Translations under genes and position numbers: made by a program | Origin: Flavobacterium sp. YO12 | GTDB lineage: Bacteria; Bacteroidota; Bacteroidia; Flavobacteriales; Flavobacteriaceae | Assembly (NCBI RefSeq): GCF_004119495.1 | Contig: NZ_NRQU01000027.1 | Span: 1 to 60,722 of the forward strand | Direction of reading: 5' to 3' | Length of the DNA stretch: 60,722 nucleotides | Shown: in pieces, positions 19,669-28,874 of the stretch | How the letters are laid out: every line of letters starts with the position of its first letter | Numbering within the stretch: position 1 is the stretch's first letter | The notes under the pieces: model-generated | Told to the model about the DNA's origin: nothing | Databases searched by the model: none | What the model saw: the letters and a program-made list of their open reading frames with translations, nothing else

Positions 19669-19966
19669 CAAAAGCTTAATCTTAATAAAACAGTTTTGTT
19701 TGTATAACGAAATTGAAAATACTTTTATAAAAGAGCTGCATAATTATGGCTTAGTCGAAATTGTTGTCGAAGAAAACGAAGAATATTTACAGCCTGAACA
19801 ACTGCCTGCCATAGAAAAAATGATTCGTATGCATTATGACCTAAAAATTAATTTTGAAGGAATTGATGCTATTTACCATTTACTTAACAAAATTGAAATT
19901 TTGCAGCAGCATCTTACCAGCACACAAAATAAACTTAGAATTTATGAAGAGCATCAAATATCATAA
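19661..19966 (+). CDS. cbpM: CbpM-like chaperone modulator
   Basis: 101-residue MerR-like helical protein whose characterised homologue binds the J domain of CbpA and inhibits its activity. [20 protein letters not shown] at the start, then [28 protein letters not shown], is the typical CbpM pattern. The start codon overlaps the end of cbpA by 8 bp, so translation is probably coupled. Sequence divergence from enterobacterial CbpM is large; context carries much of the assignment. Confidence 0.85.
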   Translation: MNNKSLILIKQFCLYNEIENTFIKELHNYGLVEIVVEENEEYLQPEQLPAIEKMIRMHYDLKINFEGIDAIYHLLNKIEILQQHLTSTQNKLRIYEEHQIS

Positions 19967-20009
19967 AATTCAAGAATTATAGCCCTTTGCACGTAATTAA
20001 TTCAACAAT

Positions 20010-20097
20010 TAGAAACATAGACTATAGTTTATCAAAAAAAGGCGTTTCACTTATTTAAAATACACATAGCACAGCTGTGTGAGAGAAATATGCTTCT
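20010..20097. repeat. Dispersed repeat with GGCGTTTCAC core (copy 1)
   Basis: Contains GGCGTTTCACTTATTTAAAA, then ACACATAGCACAGCTGTGT and a tail AGAGAAATATGCTTCTTTT. In reverse complement it matches the repeat at 53115-53255 (shared GTGAAACGCCT, AGCTATGTGTGTTT and AACATGTTTCT-like words). The 19967-20324 gap holds this repeat and no gene I can support. Confidence 0.65.
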
Positions 20098-20324
20098 TTT
20101 TGTATTCTTTTCGAAATATAAAATCTATATGTTTAAACAAGTTTTTAGAAATTACATCCAACAGATAAATTATCCTTTTAAAATATCACAAAAAACAATA
20201 ATTACCAAAGGGATTTCAAACAATTACGACTCTTTTTACCAAGCATATTTTATAAATTGCAGCACATTAATTAACCTGAATTTGTTTTTAAAAACGTAAA
20301 GAACAATTCAAAAAAACACACAAA

Positions 20325-20708
20325 ATGAAAAGAGAAAATATCTTAACAGGATCACCGTGGGAAGACAAAATGGGATATTGCCGCGCTGTAAGAATTGGCA
20401 ATATCATTGAAGTTTCTGGCACTGTTGCAATTGTTGACGGCGAAAATGTTAAAGCAGACGATGCTTATGCTCAAACTTATAACATTCTTGAACGTGTAGA
20501 AAAGGTTTTAGAAGATTTGAATGTTGGAATGAAAGACGTTATTAGAACACGAATTTTCACTACCAATATTTCTACTTTTGAAGATGTAGCCAGAGCACAT
20601 TCTGCTTTCTTTAAAGATGTAAAACCAACTACAGGTTTTTATGAAATAAGTAAATTAGTTGCTCCTGAATATTTAGTTGAAATTGAATTTACAGCTGTTG
20701 TTCAATAG
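20325..20708 (+). CDS. RidA/YjgF-family protein, atypical active site
   Basis: 127-residue protein of the Rid superfamily; RidA proper deaminates reactive enamines and imines. Family features are NIIEVSGTVAIVDGE, the DVIRTRIFTTNISTF core and the C-terminal VEIEFTAVV. Where RidA has the catalytic Arg (xEVARLP), this protein reads YEISKLVAP, that is Lys. It therefore probably belongs to a Rid subfamily without classical deaminase activity; this rests on my by-eye alignment. It is monocistronic between intergenic repeats. Confidence 0.9.
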   Translation: MKRENILTGSPWEDKMGYCRAVRIGNIIEVSGTVAIVDGENVKADDAYAQTYNILERVEKVLEDLNVGMKDVIRTRIFTTNISTFEDVARAHSAFFKDVKPTTGFYEISKLVAPEYLVEIEFTAVVQ

Positions 20709-20850
20709 TTTTTTTGCCGCTAATTTCACGAATTACCACTAATTATTTTTTTTGTTTTATCACTGATTAAAAAATTTTAAAAGATTTCTTTTGTTTTCTT
20801 CAATAAAAAAAACATTAATTCGTGAAAATTCGTGAAATTCGTGGCTAAAA
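20709..20850. repeat. CACGAATT-type intergenic repeat (copy 1)
   Basis: GCCGCTAATTTCACGAATTA at the left end and AATTCGTGAAATTCGTGGC at the right end are near-complementary, with a T/A-rich centre. Related units occur near 32699 and 52880. It fills the gap between the Rid gene and the CLC gene. Confidence 0.65.
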
Positions 20851-20866
20851 TATTTTTAATCTTTGG

Positions 20867-22102
20867 ATGGCTTTTCAAAACCCAAAACAACTACTACTTG
20901 ATATTCCTAAATGGATTCTTATCTGTGCTTTAATAGGTATACTTTCAGGATCTGCTTCTGCATTTTTTCTTGTTTCTTTAGAATGGGTTACGCAGTTTAG
21001 AATACAGCACGATTGGATTATCTTCCTTTTACCATTTGGCGGTTTATTAGTTGGGTTAAGTTATTATTATTGGGGAGAATCTGTTGTAAAAGGCAATAAT
21101 TTATTGCTTGAAGAATATGAAAAACCCAAAAAAGTAATTCCGCTTAAAATGGCTCCTTTAGTACTTTTAGGAACCTTAATTACACATTTATTTGGAGGTT
21201 CAGCGGGTCGTGAAGGAACTGCTGTACAAATGGGCGGCGCTATCGCTGACCAATTCACCAGAATTTTCAAATTAGACAATTCTGAACGCAAAATTCTAAT
21301 AATTCTGGGTATCAGTGCAGGTTTTGCTTCTGTTTTTGGAACACCTTTGGCGGGTGCCATTTTTGCGTTAGAAGTTTTATACTTCAGTAAAATCAATTTC
21401 AAAAGCATCCTATTATCATTTCTAGTAGCATATGCCGCTTATTTTACGGTAGAATTTTGGGAAATAAAACATACCCATTACAGCATTCCTGTAATACCAG
21501 AATTAAGTATTTTGAACCTCTTTTACACTTTACTAATTGGTCTTCTTTCAGGTTTTGCGGCTTTACTTTTTTCAAGAAGCACCCATTTTTGGAGTTCGCT
21601 TTTTTCAAAAAACATCAAATATCCTCCGCTTCGTCCTGTTATTGGAGGAACAATTTTAGCCATTGCAATTGCAGGATTTGGTTTTACTAAATTCTCTGGA
21701 CTTGGTGTTCCTGTTATCGTTGAATCATTTTCAAACCCAAGTCAATGGTATGATTTTTTGCTTAAAATTTTATTCACAGGATTCACTTTAGGAGCTGGTT
21801 TTAAAGGCGGCGAAGTAACTCCATTATTTTTTGTAGGAGCCACTTTAGGCAGTGCCTTATCTTTAATTATCCCGATGCCTATCGCTCTTTTAGCAGGAAT
21901 AGGATTTGTGTCTGTCTTTTCAGGAGCAACCCATACTCCTATCGCCTGCACCATTATGGGAATGGAATTATTTGGCATTCAACCCGGAATATTTATCGCA
22001 CTTGGCTGTACAATTGCTTACTTTTCTTCAGGTTCAATTGGTATTTACAAATCACAGATTGTTAAGGGGGCTAAATATAAGCTGTACCAAAAATGGCTTT
22101 AA
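20867..22102 (+). CDS. CLC-family anion transporter, motifs of the fluoride (CLC-F) branch
   Basis: Inner-membrane CLC transporter, 411 residues with about 10-12 hydrophobic helices. The gating glutamate is Glu116 in GSAGREGTAVQMGG. Instead of the chloride-coordinating GSGxP loop it has GNNLL at 76-80, and it has GREGT rather than GREGP. GNN plus GREGT is, from memory of the family, the pattern of the fluoride/proton antiporter branch, so fluoride export is a fair inference. LGVPVIVES and GEVTPLFFVGATLGSAL are the other ion-pathway segments. I see no fluoride riboswitch in the 158 bp upstream, which are filled by a repeat. The short C-terminus has no CBS domains. Confidence 0.9.
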   Translation: MAFQNPKQLLLDIPKWILICALIGILSGSASAFFLVSLEWVTQFRIQHDWIIFLLPFGGLLVGLSYYYWGESVVKGNNLLLEEYEKPKKVIPLKMAPLVLLGTLITHLFGGSAGREGTAVQMGGAIADQFTRIFKLDNSERKILIILGISAGFASVFGTPLAGAIFALEVLYFSKINFKSILLSFLVAYAAYFTVEFWEIKHTHYSIPVIPELSILNLFYTLLIGLLSGFAALLFSRSTHFWSSLFSKNIKYPPLRPVIGGTILAIAIAGFGFTKFSGLGVPVIVESFSNPSQWYDFLLKILFTGFTLGAGFKGGEVTPLFFVGATLGSALSLIIPMPIALLAGIGFVSVFSGATHTPIACTIMGMELFGIQPGIFIALGCTIAYFSSGSIGIYKSQIVKGAKYKLYQKWL

Positions 22103-22233
22103 TTTACTCTTTATCAACGTTTTCAATAATCATTTGCAATAAAAAATAGGATCAAAAACTAACAACTGATAAAAGTGTGTTAATCTATAAAATGATTTCA
22201 ACATTACATTAAAAAAATGTAAATTCGCACACT

Positions 22234-23238
22234 ATGAAAATACAAGATATTCAAGCAATACAATTGTTGCTTGCCGCTCCAAAGAAAATCGTAATAATTC
22301 CGCATAGAGGTCCAGATGGCGATGCTATGGGATCTACATTAGGTTTATATCATTTTTTACTCAAAAATAACCATCAGCCAACTGTAATTGCGCCTAATGA
22401 TTTTCCTGATTTTTTAGCTTGGCTGCCAGGCTCAGAAACCGTTAAAATCTTTGAAAAAGATACTGAAAACTGTACCAAAATATTAGAAGAAGCCGAGTTA
22501 ATTTTCACACTTGATTTCAATGCTCTGCATCGTGTAGGCGAAATGGAGCACACTTTGGCTCGATTAACTGCACCTTTCATTATGATTGATCATCATCAAA
22601 AACCTGATGATTATGCAGCTTATACTTATTCTGACACTTCGTACGGATCTACTTGCGAAATGGTTTATAACTTTATTTCCTTTTTAAACAAAAAAGAAGA
22701 TATTGATAAAACTATCGCAACTTGCATTTATACAGGAATTTTGACAGATTCTGGTTCATTCCGTTTTCCGGGAACAACAGGAAACACGCATCGAATTATT
22801 GCAGAATTAATTGATTTAGGTGTAGAGAACACTCAAATTCCAGTTTTATTATTTGATAATAGCTCGTACAGTCGTCTGCAATTATTAGGACGTGCACTTC
22901 AAAACATGAAAGTTCTAGAAGAGCATCAAACATCATACACATCACTTACACAGGACGAATTAGATTCGTTTAATTATGTAAAGGGTGATACTGAAGGAAT
23001 TGTAAATTACGGATTAAGTATAAAAGGTATTGTTTTTACAGCTATTTTTATAGAAAATAAAGACGAAAAAATCATCAAAATTTCATTCCGTTCACAAGGA
23101 GGTTTTGATGTTAACCAATTTGCACGCGACCATTTTAACGGCGGAGGCCACAGCAACGCAGCTGGCGGAAGATCTGAAGCTACAATGGAAGAAACGCTTA
23201 AAAAGTTTGAAAATTTGGTAAGTAAACTAAAAATATAA
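22234..23238 (+). CDS. nrnA: DHH-family nanoRNase / pAp phosphatase
   Basis: Cytoplasmic bifunctional phosphoesterase that degrades short oligoribonucleotides and 3'-phosphoadenosine 5'-phosphate in characterised homologues. Metal-binding motifs: PHRGPDGDAMGS at 23-34, TLDFNAL and the DHH triad in MIDHHQKPDDY; the DHHA1 domain ends with the substrate loop GGGHSNAAGGRS. The 334-residue length is typical. It is followed 6 bp later by gldI, a linkage seen in other Flavobacteriia. Confidence 0.93.
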   Translation: MKIQDIQAIQLLLAAPKKIVIIPHRGPDGDAMGSTLGLYHFLLKNNHQPTVIAPNDFPDFLAWLPGSETVKIFEKDTENCTKILEEAELIFTLDFNALHRVGEMEHTLARLTAPFIMIDHHQKPDDYAAYTYSDTSYGSTCEMVYNFISFLNKKEDIDKTIATCIYTGILTDSGSFRFPGTTGNTHRIIAELIDLGVENTQIPVLLFDNSSYSRLQLLGRALQNMKVLEEHQTSYTSLTQDELDSFNYVKGDTEGIVNYGLSIKGIVFTAIFIENKDEKIIKISFRSQGGFDVNQFARDHFNGGGHSNAAGGRSEATMEETLKKFENLVSKLKI

Positions 23239-23244
23239 CCCCGT

Positions 23245-23892
23245 ATGAACTACTTAAAAATTAGTATTTACACACTGCTTTTTACTGTTTTACTGGCAAG
23301 CTGTAAACATCACGAAGAAGCTCGAAAACCAATTTCAAGAGCTTCGGGTACTTTTATGAAAAAGTCAGCCGACAGAAACAAAAAACTGGTTGCAAATGAA
23401 GAAGATGTTATCAAAAAGATCATCAAAACAAATCCAAAAGTAAAGTACTATGCTACTAGAAAAGGATATTGGTTTTCTTATGATGAAAAAAACAATACGG
23501 ATACAGCTACACCAAAAAAAGGAGATATTGCCTATTTTAATTTAGAAGTAAAAGACATTAATGGCAAAATCATCTACTCAGAAGCTGATCTTGGCCCTCA
23601 GACGTATTATGTAGACAAACAGGATATTATGATGGGATTACGTGACGGAATCAAGTACATGAAAAAAAATGAAACTGTTACCTTTTTATTTCCATCACAT
23701 ATTGCTTACGGCTATCATGGCGATAATAAAAAAATAGGAACAAACCAACCTTTAATCTGTACTGTTACGCTTCGTAATTTTGTTCCTGATCCAGCAGCAG
23801 CTTCAAAAACTGCGGCAGCTCCAAAACAAACTGTAAAAAGTACAACAGCAGCTCCGGCAGCGACACCAAAAAAAGATACAATAAACCCATAA
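23245..23892 (+). CDS. gldI: Gliding-motility-associated FKBP-type prolyl isomerase lipoprotein GldI
   Basis: Lipoprotein (Cys20 in LLASCKHH) with one FKBP domain at about 80-180 (KKGDIAYFNLEVKD, MMGLRDGIKYMKKNETVTFL, SHIAYGYHGDNKKIGTNQPL). GldI in F. johnsoniae is needed for gliding and for T9SS-linked chitin use, presumably by folding envelope components. The C-terminal 32 residues are Ala/Pro/Thr-rich low complexity. The genes nrnA, gldI and the two cyclophilin-FKBP genes run in one direction with gaps of 6, 15 and 45 bp, so they are probably one operon for envelope protein folding. Confidence 0.9.
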   Translation: MNYLKISIYTLLFTVLLASCKHHEEARKPISRASGTFMKKSADRNKKLVANEEDVIKKIIKTNPKVKYYATRKGYWFSYDEKNNTDTATPKKGDIAYFNLEVKDINGKIIYSEADLGPQTYYVDKQDIMMGLRDGIKYMKKNETVTFLFPSHIAYGYHGDNKKIGTNQPLICTVTLRNFVPDPAAASKTAAAPKQTVKSTTAAPAATPKKDTINP

Positions 23893-23907
23893 AAAAACAT
23901 TTTAAAA

Positions 23908-24981
23908 ATGAAAAAAAGTATTTTAGTATTATTACTAACCGCTGCTTCGTTTTACTCTTGTAAAAATGAAAACAGCAGCCTGCCTGATGGTTTATATGCC
24001 GATATTGAAACGAACAAAGGACATATAATTGTTGAATTAGATTATAAAAAAGCACCTGTTACAGTAGCTAACTTTGTAACCTTAGCCGAAGGCAAAAATG
24101 AGTTTGTTACCAAAGATTACTTGAAAAAGAAACATTTTTATGATGGTTTAAAATTTCATAGAGTTATAGAAAATTTCATGATTCAAACTGGAGATCCTGA
24201 AGGAACTGGTTCTGGAGATGCAGGTTATAGATTTAAAGATGAAATTTCAGATTTGAGATTTGACAAAGCTGGTGTTTTAGCAATGGCAAATAATGGTCCT
24301 GGCACAAACAGCAGTCAGTTCTTTATTACTCATACTGAAACTCCTTGGTTAGACGGAAAACATACTATTTTTGGTCACGTTGTCGACAAAGGTCAAGAAG
24401 TAGTAAACAAAGTGGTACAAGGTGATAGTATTGTTTCTGTTACTATTGTTAGAAACGGAGAAGCTGCCAAAAAATTTGATGCAGAAAAAGTACTTCATGA
24501 TTATTTTGCAGAAGCTTCAAAAGAGAAAAGTAAGTTTGCGGGAGTGCAAAAAGAAAAAGTAGATTATTACGCTTCTTTAAAACCAAAAGCAACAAAAACC
24601 CACTCTGGTTTAGAATTCATAATCACTGAAAAAGGTACAGGTAAAAAACCAGCTACTGGCGCTCAAATATACATTCACTATGCTGGTTTCTTAGAAGATG
24701 GAACTTTGTTTGATTCAAGTATTGAAGATGTAAACAAAGCTTTTGGAAAATTTGATGCAGCAAGAGCTGAAGCAAAAGGTTATCAGCCAATTCCTTTTCA
24801 AGCAGGTCGTAAAGACGGTATGATCCCAGGTTTTATCGAAGGTATCGAGCAGCTATCATTTGGAGATAAAGCAGTTCTTTTTATTCCTGCACATTTAGCA
24901 TACGGAGAAACTGGAGCCGGCGGTGTTATACCACCAAATGCAAATATTATTTTTGAAGTTCAATTATTAGAAAAACCATAA
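23908..24981 (+). CDS. Cyclophilin-FKBP fusion prolyl isomerase lipoprotein
   Basis: Two different prolyl isomerase folds in one envelope lipoprotein (Cys18 in SFYSCKNENS). The cyclophilin domain, about 30-195, has FYDGLKFHRVIENFMIQTGD, GTNSSQFFITHTETPWLDG and HTIFGHVVDKG. The FKBP domain, about 230-357, has YIHYAGFLEDGTLFDSS, MIPGFIEGIEQL and LAYGETGAGGVIPPNANIIF. Both active sites look intact. It is a close paralogue of the next gene, from which it differs by having a lipobox and no AKP linker. Confidence 0.93.
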   Translation: MKKSILVLLLTAASFYSCKNENSSLPDGLYADIETNKGHIIVELDYKKAPVTVANFVTLAEGKNEFVTKDYLKKKHFYDGLKFHRVIENFMIQTGDPEGTGSGDAGYRFKDEISDLRFDKAGVLAMANNGPGTNSSQFFITHTETPWLDGKHTIFGHVVDKGQEVVNKVVQGDSIVSVTIVRNGEAAKKFDAEKVLHDYFAEASKEKSKFAGVQKEKVDYYASLKPKATKTHSGLEFIITEKGTGKKPATGAQIYIHYAGFLEDGTLFDSSIEDVNKAFGKFDAARAEAKGYQPIPFQAGRKDGMIPGFIEGIEQLSFGDKAVLFIPAHLAYGETGAGGVIPPNANIIFEVQLLEKP

Positions 24982-25026
24982 TTATAAAACTTGTAATTAT
25001 ATTTCTTGACTTAAATTTAAAATGCA

Positions 25027-26181
25027 ATGAAGTTTAAACTTTTATTTTTATTTTGTTTAGCGGTTGTAAATATTCAAGCGCAAACCACTAAAAAACCAGC
25101 CGCAAAACCTGCTGCTAAGCCAGCAGTAACGACTGCAAAACCTACAGCTAAACCTGTTGCTAAACCAAACCCGGATGAGGGAATATTTGCTACTATTTCT
25201 ACAACAAAAGGAGACATCGTTCTATCGTTAGAATATGTAAAAACTCCTGTAACAGTGGCTAATTTTATTTCTCTTGCAGAAGGAAAAAATCCTAATGTAA
25301 AAGTAGAGAGACTTAAAGGAAAACCATTTTACGATGGTTTAAAATTTCATAGAGTTATTAATGATTTTATGATTCAAGGAGGAGATCCTGACGGAAATGG
25401 TTCTGGAGGCCCTGGATATTCATTTAAAGATGAATTTGTCGAAGAATTAAAATTCGAAAAAGGAGGAGTTCTTGCAATGGCTAATTCTGGACCTGCAACA
25501 AATGGCAGCCAGTTTTTTATTACGCATAAAGAAACTCCATGGCTTAATGGTAAACACACTATTTTTGGACATGTTGTATCTGGAATGGATAATGTAAATA
25601 AGATTGTTCAAGACGATATAATGACAAAAATTACTATTACTCGTAAAGGTGTTGCTGCTAAAAAATTTGATGCGGTAAAAGTCCTTACAGATGATGCAAA
25701 AAAACAAGAAGCTAAAAAAGCCGAAAGTCAAAAAGTAATTAAAGATAAGGCTGCTTACTTTGCAGCAACAAAAGCTAAAGCAACTACAACAGCTTCTAAC
25801 TTAAAATATGTAATTACACAAAAAGGAACTGGCGTAAAAGGTGCTGAAGGTTCTTCAATTTACTTTCATTATGCAGGTTATTTTGAAGACGGAAGTCTTT
25901 TTGACAGCAGCATGAGCAATGTAGCAAAAGCTTATGGCAAATACGACGCAAATAGAGATGCTCAAGGCGGATACAAGGCTTTTCCTTTTACAGTTGGTAA
26001 AAAAGATGGTATGATTCCTGGTTTTATTGAAGCTCTAGACATGATGACAGATGGAGAAAAAGCAATTTTCTTCCTTCCTTCAAACTTAGCTTATGGCGAA
26101 AAAGGAGCTGGAGGCGTAATTCCGCCAAATGCAACTTTGATTTTTGAAATTGAAACCTATCAAAATCAACCAACAAAATAA
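25027..26181 (+). CDS. Cyclophilin-FKBP fusion prolyl isomerase, secreted paralogue
   Basis: Paralogue of the preceding gene (384 residues). The signal peptide is of the signal peptidase I type (CLAVVNIQAQ), so the mature protein is probably periplasmic. An Ala/Lys/Pro/Thr linker (about 20-50; KPAAKPAAKPAVTTAKP) precedes the cyclophilin domain (FYDGLKFHRVINDFMIQGGD, NGSQFFITHKETPWLNG). The FKBP domain follows (YFHYAGYFEDGSLFDSS, LAYGEKGAGGVIPPNATLIF). Tandem duplication with one anchored and one soluble copy suggests division of labour in the periplasm (inference). A strong terminator follows. Confidence 0.93.
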   Translation: MKFKLLFLFCLAVVNIQAQTTKKPAAKPAAKPAVTTAKPTAKPVAKPNPDEGIFATISTTKGDIVLSLEYVKTPVTVANFISLAEGKNPNVKVERLKGKPFYDGLKFHRVINDFMIQGGDPDGNGSGGPGYSFKDEFVEELKFEKGGVLAMANSGPATNGSQFFITHKETPWLNGKHTIFGHVVSGMDNVNKIVQDDIMTKITITRKGVAAKKFDAVKVLTDDAKKQEAKKAESQKVIKDKAAYFAATKAKATTTASNLKYVITQKGTGVKGAEGSSIYFHYAGYFEDGSLFDSSMSNVAKAYGKYDANRDAQGGYKAFPFTVGKKDGMIPGFIEALDMMTDGEKAIFFLPSNLAYGEKGAGGVIPPNATLIFEIETYQNQPTK

Positions 26182-26213
26182 TACTTTCAAATTCCTTTTT
26201 TGAAATAACAATT

Positions 26214-26251
26214 AAAGTTCCCAAAAGTTCAAATCTTTGGGAACTTTTTTT
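26214..26251 (+). terminator. Terminator of the gldI/prolyl isomerase operon
   Basis: AAAGTTCCCAAA pairs perfectly with TTTGGGAACTTT around a 10 nt loop and is followed by T4. Confidence 0.9.
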
Positions 26252-26409
26252 ATTTCTGCCAAAAATATTCTTCTGAAGAATCCCTAAAATAATACTAAAA
26301 TAAAAAACCAAAACACGCACAATGATAACGTTTGCGTATATTTTCTATTAATTCCTAAACAAAATACCTTACCTTTGCCCGCTTAATTTTTTCAAAACAA
26401 ATCATAAAG

Positions 26410-27307
26410 ATGTTACAAAACAATGTATTAAAAGGAGTATTTTTAGTTGCTTTAGGAGCTACAACTTACGGAATGTTAGCTACTTTCGTAAAAATGGCTT
26501 ACACTGAAGGATATACAACAGCCGAAGTTACAACTTCTCAATTTATACTTGGTATACTTGGTATCTTGCTTATAAATGCTTTTCAAAAAGCAAAAAACAA
26601 AGGAACCGTTGTAAAAGCTTCATCAAAAAAACATATTCAGTTTAATGCTTGCGGGAACATCGTTAGGAATGACAAGTTTATTTTATTATCTGGCAGTAAA
26701 ATATATACCAGTTTCTATAGGTATCGTGTTATTGATGCAAACTGTTTGGATGGGTGTTTTACTTGAAATGATTCTAGAAAAAAAACTGCCTTCAAAACAA
26801 AAAGTTATTGCCGTTTTAATTGTCCTTGTTGGAACGGTTTTAGCCACTAATATCATCAATAATGATATTGCACTAGATTGGCGCGGAATTGTTTGGGGTG
26901 TGTTAGCTGCTGCATCTTTTACTACAACAATGTTTACTGCTAATCGTGTCGCTACAGAAATTTCATCGGCTCAGCGTAGCTTATATATGCTTTTGGGCGG
27001 TGCTGTAATTATATTCTCCTTTGCTTTTTTTACGCAGACTGGTTCTTTTAATCTTGATATTTTCTTTAAGTGGGGAATCATTCTAGCTTTGTTTGGCACT
27101 ATCATCCCTCCTATGTTATTGAACTTAGGTTTTCCGTTAACCGGAATTGGATTAGGCAGTATTGTTTCGGCATTAGAATTACCCGTTTCTGTAATGATGG
27201 CTTATGTTTTATTGAATGAAAAAGTGATTTTTTCTCAATGGATTGGAATTATTTTAATTATTCTGGCGATCATTATTATGAATGTAAATTTTAAACGCAG
27301 TAAATAA
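26410..27307 (+). pseudogene. EamA/DMT-family transporter, interrupted by a frameshift in an A7 run
   Basis: Ten-helix drug/metabolite transporter split over two frames. The first frame runs from MLQNNVLKGVFLVALGA through about residue 76 (KASSKKH). The second frame carries the natural continuation (KNIFS, then MLAGTSLGMTSLFYYLAVKY) to the stop codon at 27307. The frames meet at the A7 run at 26625-26631: deleting one A gives ASSKNIFSLMLAGTS and a 298-residue protein, the usual EamA length. Everything after the break is well conserved in pattern (LEMILEKKLPSKQK, IIPPMLLNLGFPLTGIGLGS), so the lesion is recent or is an assembly error. Substrate unknown. Confidence 0.82.
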
Positions 27308-27393
27308 GCTTTTAATATACCATTAAAAAAAAGCAGCTTGTAATGTTATAATTGTTAATTTTTTTATAAATTCGTGATAAACTACTATCTATC

Positions 27394-27753
27394 ATGAATT
27401 TACCTTGGCATTTATATTTGATGGCGATTCTTTATATACTTGCAGGACTAAATCATTTTAGAAATCCTGGAATGTATATTAAAATTATACCTCCTGTATT
27501 CAAAAACCCCAAAGTAATAAATATTTTAAGTGGAGCTGCCGAAATACTATTAGGCATTCTTCTAACACTTTCTTTTTCGACACATATTGCAGCTTGGGGA
27601 ATTATTGCATTATTAATTGCAATTTTTCCTGCCAATTTGTATATGTATCAAAATAAAAAAGCGAGTTTTGGTTTACCAAAATGGATTTTATTTGTACGTT
27701 TGCCCTTACAGATCGTCTTGGTTTTTTGGGCATATCAATACACCCAATATTAA
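27394..27753 (+). CDS. DoxX-like small membrane protein
   Basis: 119-residue integral membrane protein with four hydrophobic segments (LYLMAILYILAGLNHF, ILSGAAEILLGILLTL, AAWGIIALLIAIFPANL, PLQIVLVFWAY). NHFRNPGMYIKIIPP near residue 20-35 and GAAEILLGI match the DoxX-like/MauE group. Function is not established for this branch. It lies 87 bp after the EamA gene and 30 bp before aqpZ, so it may share a transcript with the latter. Confidence 0.75.
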   Translation: MNLPWHLYLMAILYILAGLNHFRNPGMYIKIIPPVFKNPKVINILSGAAEILLGILLTLSFSTHIAAWGIIALLIAIFPANLYMYQNKKASFGLPKWILFVRLPLQIVLVFWAYQYTQY

Positions 27754-27783
27754 TCAAATCTATTAATCTAAAATTATTTAATT

Positions 27784-28491
27784 ATGAAAAAATTATTTGC
27801 TGAATTTTTTGGAACTTATTGGCTGGTTTTTGGAGGTTGCGGAAGTGCACTTTTTGCAGCAGGAATTCCAAATCTAGGAATTGGATTTGCGGGCGTTGCT
27901 TTAGCTTTTGGTTTAACCGTATTAACAATGGCGTATGCCGTAGGGCATATTTCAGGAGGACATTTTAATCCAGCCGTATCGTTTGGATTATGGGCTGGAG
28001 GAAGATTTCCTGCAAAAGACCTTTTACCTTATATCATTTCGCAATGTATTGGTGCACTTGCTGCTGCTGGAACATTATTTATTATTTGGACGGGTAAAGC
28101 AGGAAACGCAATTAACAATACACAAGCAGGTGCTTTTGCATCAAACGGATATGGAGCATTCTCTCCTGATGGATATTCACTGCAATCTGCTTTTATAGCT
28201 GAGTTCGTTCTAACATTATTCTTCTTGTTAGTAATTTTAGGTGCAACAGATAAGTTTGCAAACGGAAGATTTGCCGGTATCGCAATTGGTTTGGCTTTAA
28301 CTCTTATTCACTTAATCAGTATTCCTATTACAAATACATCGGTAAATCCTGCGAGATCATTATCGCAAGCTATTTTTGTTGGCGGAGAACCTCTTTCACA
28401 AGTTTGGTTATTTTGGGTTGCCCCTATTTTAGGTGCCATTGTAGCTGGATTTATTTATAAATCATTGCTGCAAAACCACGACGCTGCATAA
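27784..28491 (+). CDS. aqpZ: Aquaporin Z
   Basis: Water channel of the inner membrane, 235 residues, six transmembrane helices. The two NPA half-helix motifs are at 62-64 ([11 protein letters not shown]) and 188-190 ([12 protein letters not shown]). The selectivity-filter residues expected for a water-specific channel are in place: His176 (TLIHLIS), Thr185 and Arg191. The region [19 protein letters not shown] is almost the E. coli AqpZ sequence. The next gene follows after 32 bp. Confidence 0.95.
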   Translation: MKKLFAEFFGTYWLVFGGCGSALFAAGIPNLGIGFAGVALAFGLTVLTMAYAVGHISGGHFNPAVSFGLWAGGRFPAKDLLPYIISQCIGALAAAGTLFIIWTGKAGNAINNTQAGAFASNGYGAFSPDGYSLQSAFIAEFVLTLFFLLVILGATDKFANGRFAGIAIGLALTLIHLISIPITNTSVNPARSLSQAIFVGGEPLSQVWLFWVAPILGAIVAGFIYKSLLQNHDAA

Positions 28492-28523
28492 TTTAACTTG
28501 TATAACTATTAAACTTTAAAACT

Positions 28524-28766
28524 ATGGAATTTTTATATTTCTTACTTATAGGAGCTATTTCAGGCTGGCTTGCGGGTCAGATTTGGAAAGGTGCAGGTTT
28601 TGGATTATTTGGTAATATTATCGTTGGAATTATCGGCGGTTTTGTTGGCGGCTGGATTGCCGGCAAACTCGGAATTGGCGGCGGCGGACTTTTATGGCAG
28701 ATTATTGTTGCCGTAGGAGGAGCTTGGGTATTACTTTTCATAATCAGCTTGATAAAAAAAGCTTAA
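28524..28766 (+). CDS. GlsB/YeaQ/YmgE-family stress membrane protein
   Basis: 80-residue, very Gly-rich protein with three hydrophobic segments (FLLIGAISGWLAGQIW, IIVGIIGGFVGGWIAG, IIVAVGGAWVLLFIISLI), the pattern of the transglycosylase-associated/YeaQ family. Members are induced by envelope or osmotic stress, but their biochemical role is unknown. Its closeness to aqpZ fits an osmotic-stress unit (inference). A strong terminator follows. Confidence 0.85.
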   Translation: MEFLYFLLIGAISGWLAGQIWKGAGFGLFGNIIVGIIGGFVGGWIAGKLGIGGGGLLWQIIVAVGGAWVLLFIISLIKKA

Positions 28767-28791
28767 AAATAGTACAGCTAAAAAACATTCT

Positions 28792-28835
28792 AAGAGGAAA
28801 TCAGATATTCAAGTATTTGGTTTCCTCTTTTTTTT
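28792..28835 (+). terminator. Terminator after the GlsB-like gene
   Basis: AAGAGGAAA pairs with TTTCCTCTT over a 20 nt loop, followed by T6. Confidence 0.82.
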
Positions 28836-28874
28836 AAAGAAAGAACATTTCAAATCTATTTAAACCAATTTGTT

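Noticed and set aside
20090..20299. 69-codon open frame on the plus strand between cbpM and the Rid gene
   Set aside because: It starts inside a dispersed repeat, has no recognisable domain or signal peptide, and its composition follows the surrounding AT-rich non-coding DNA.
26623..26647. Programmed ribosomal frameshift in the EamA gene
   Set aside because: The shift needed is +1, whereas A-rich heptamers favour -1; an extra A in the A7 run, from mutation or assembly, is the simpler explanation.
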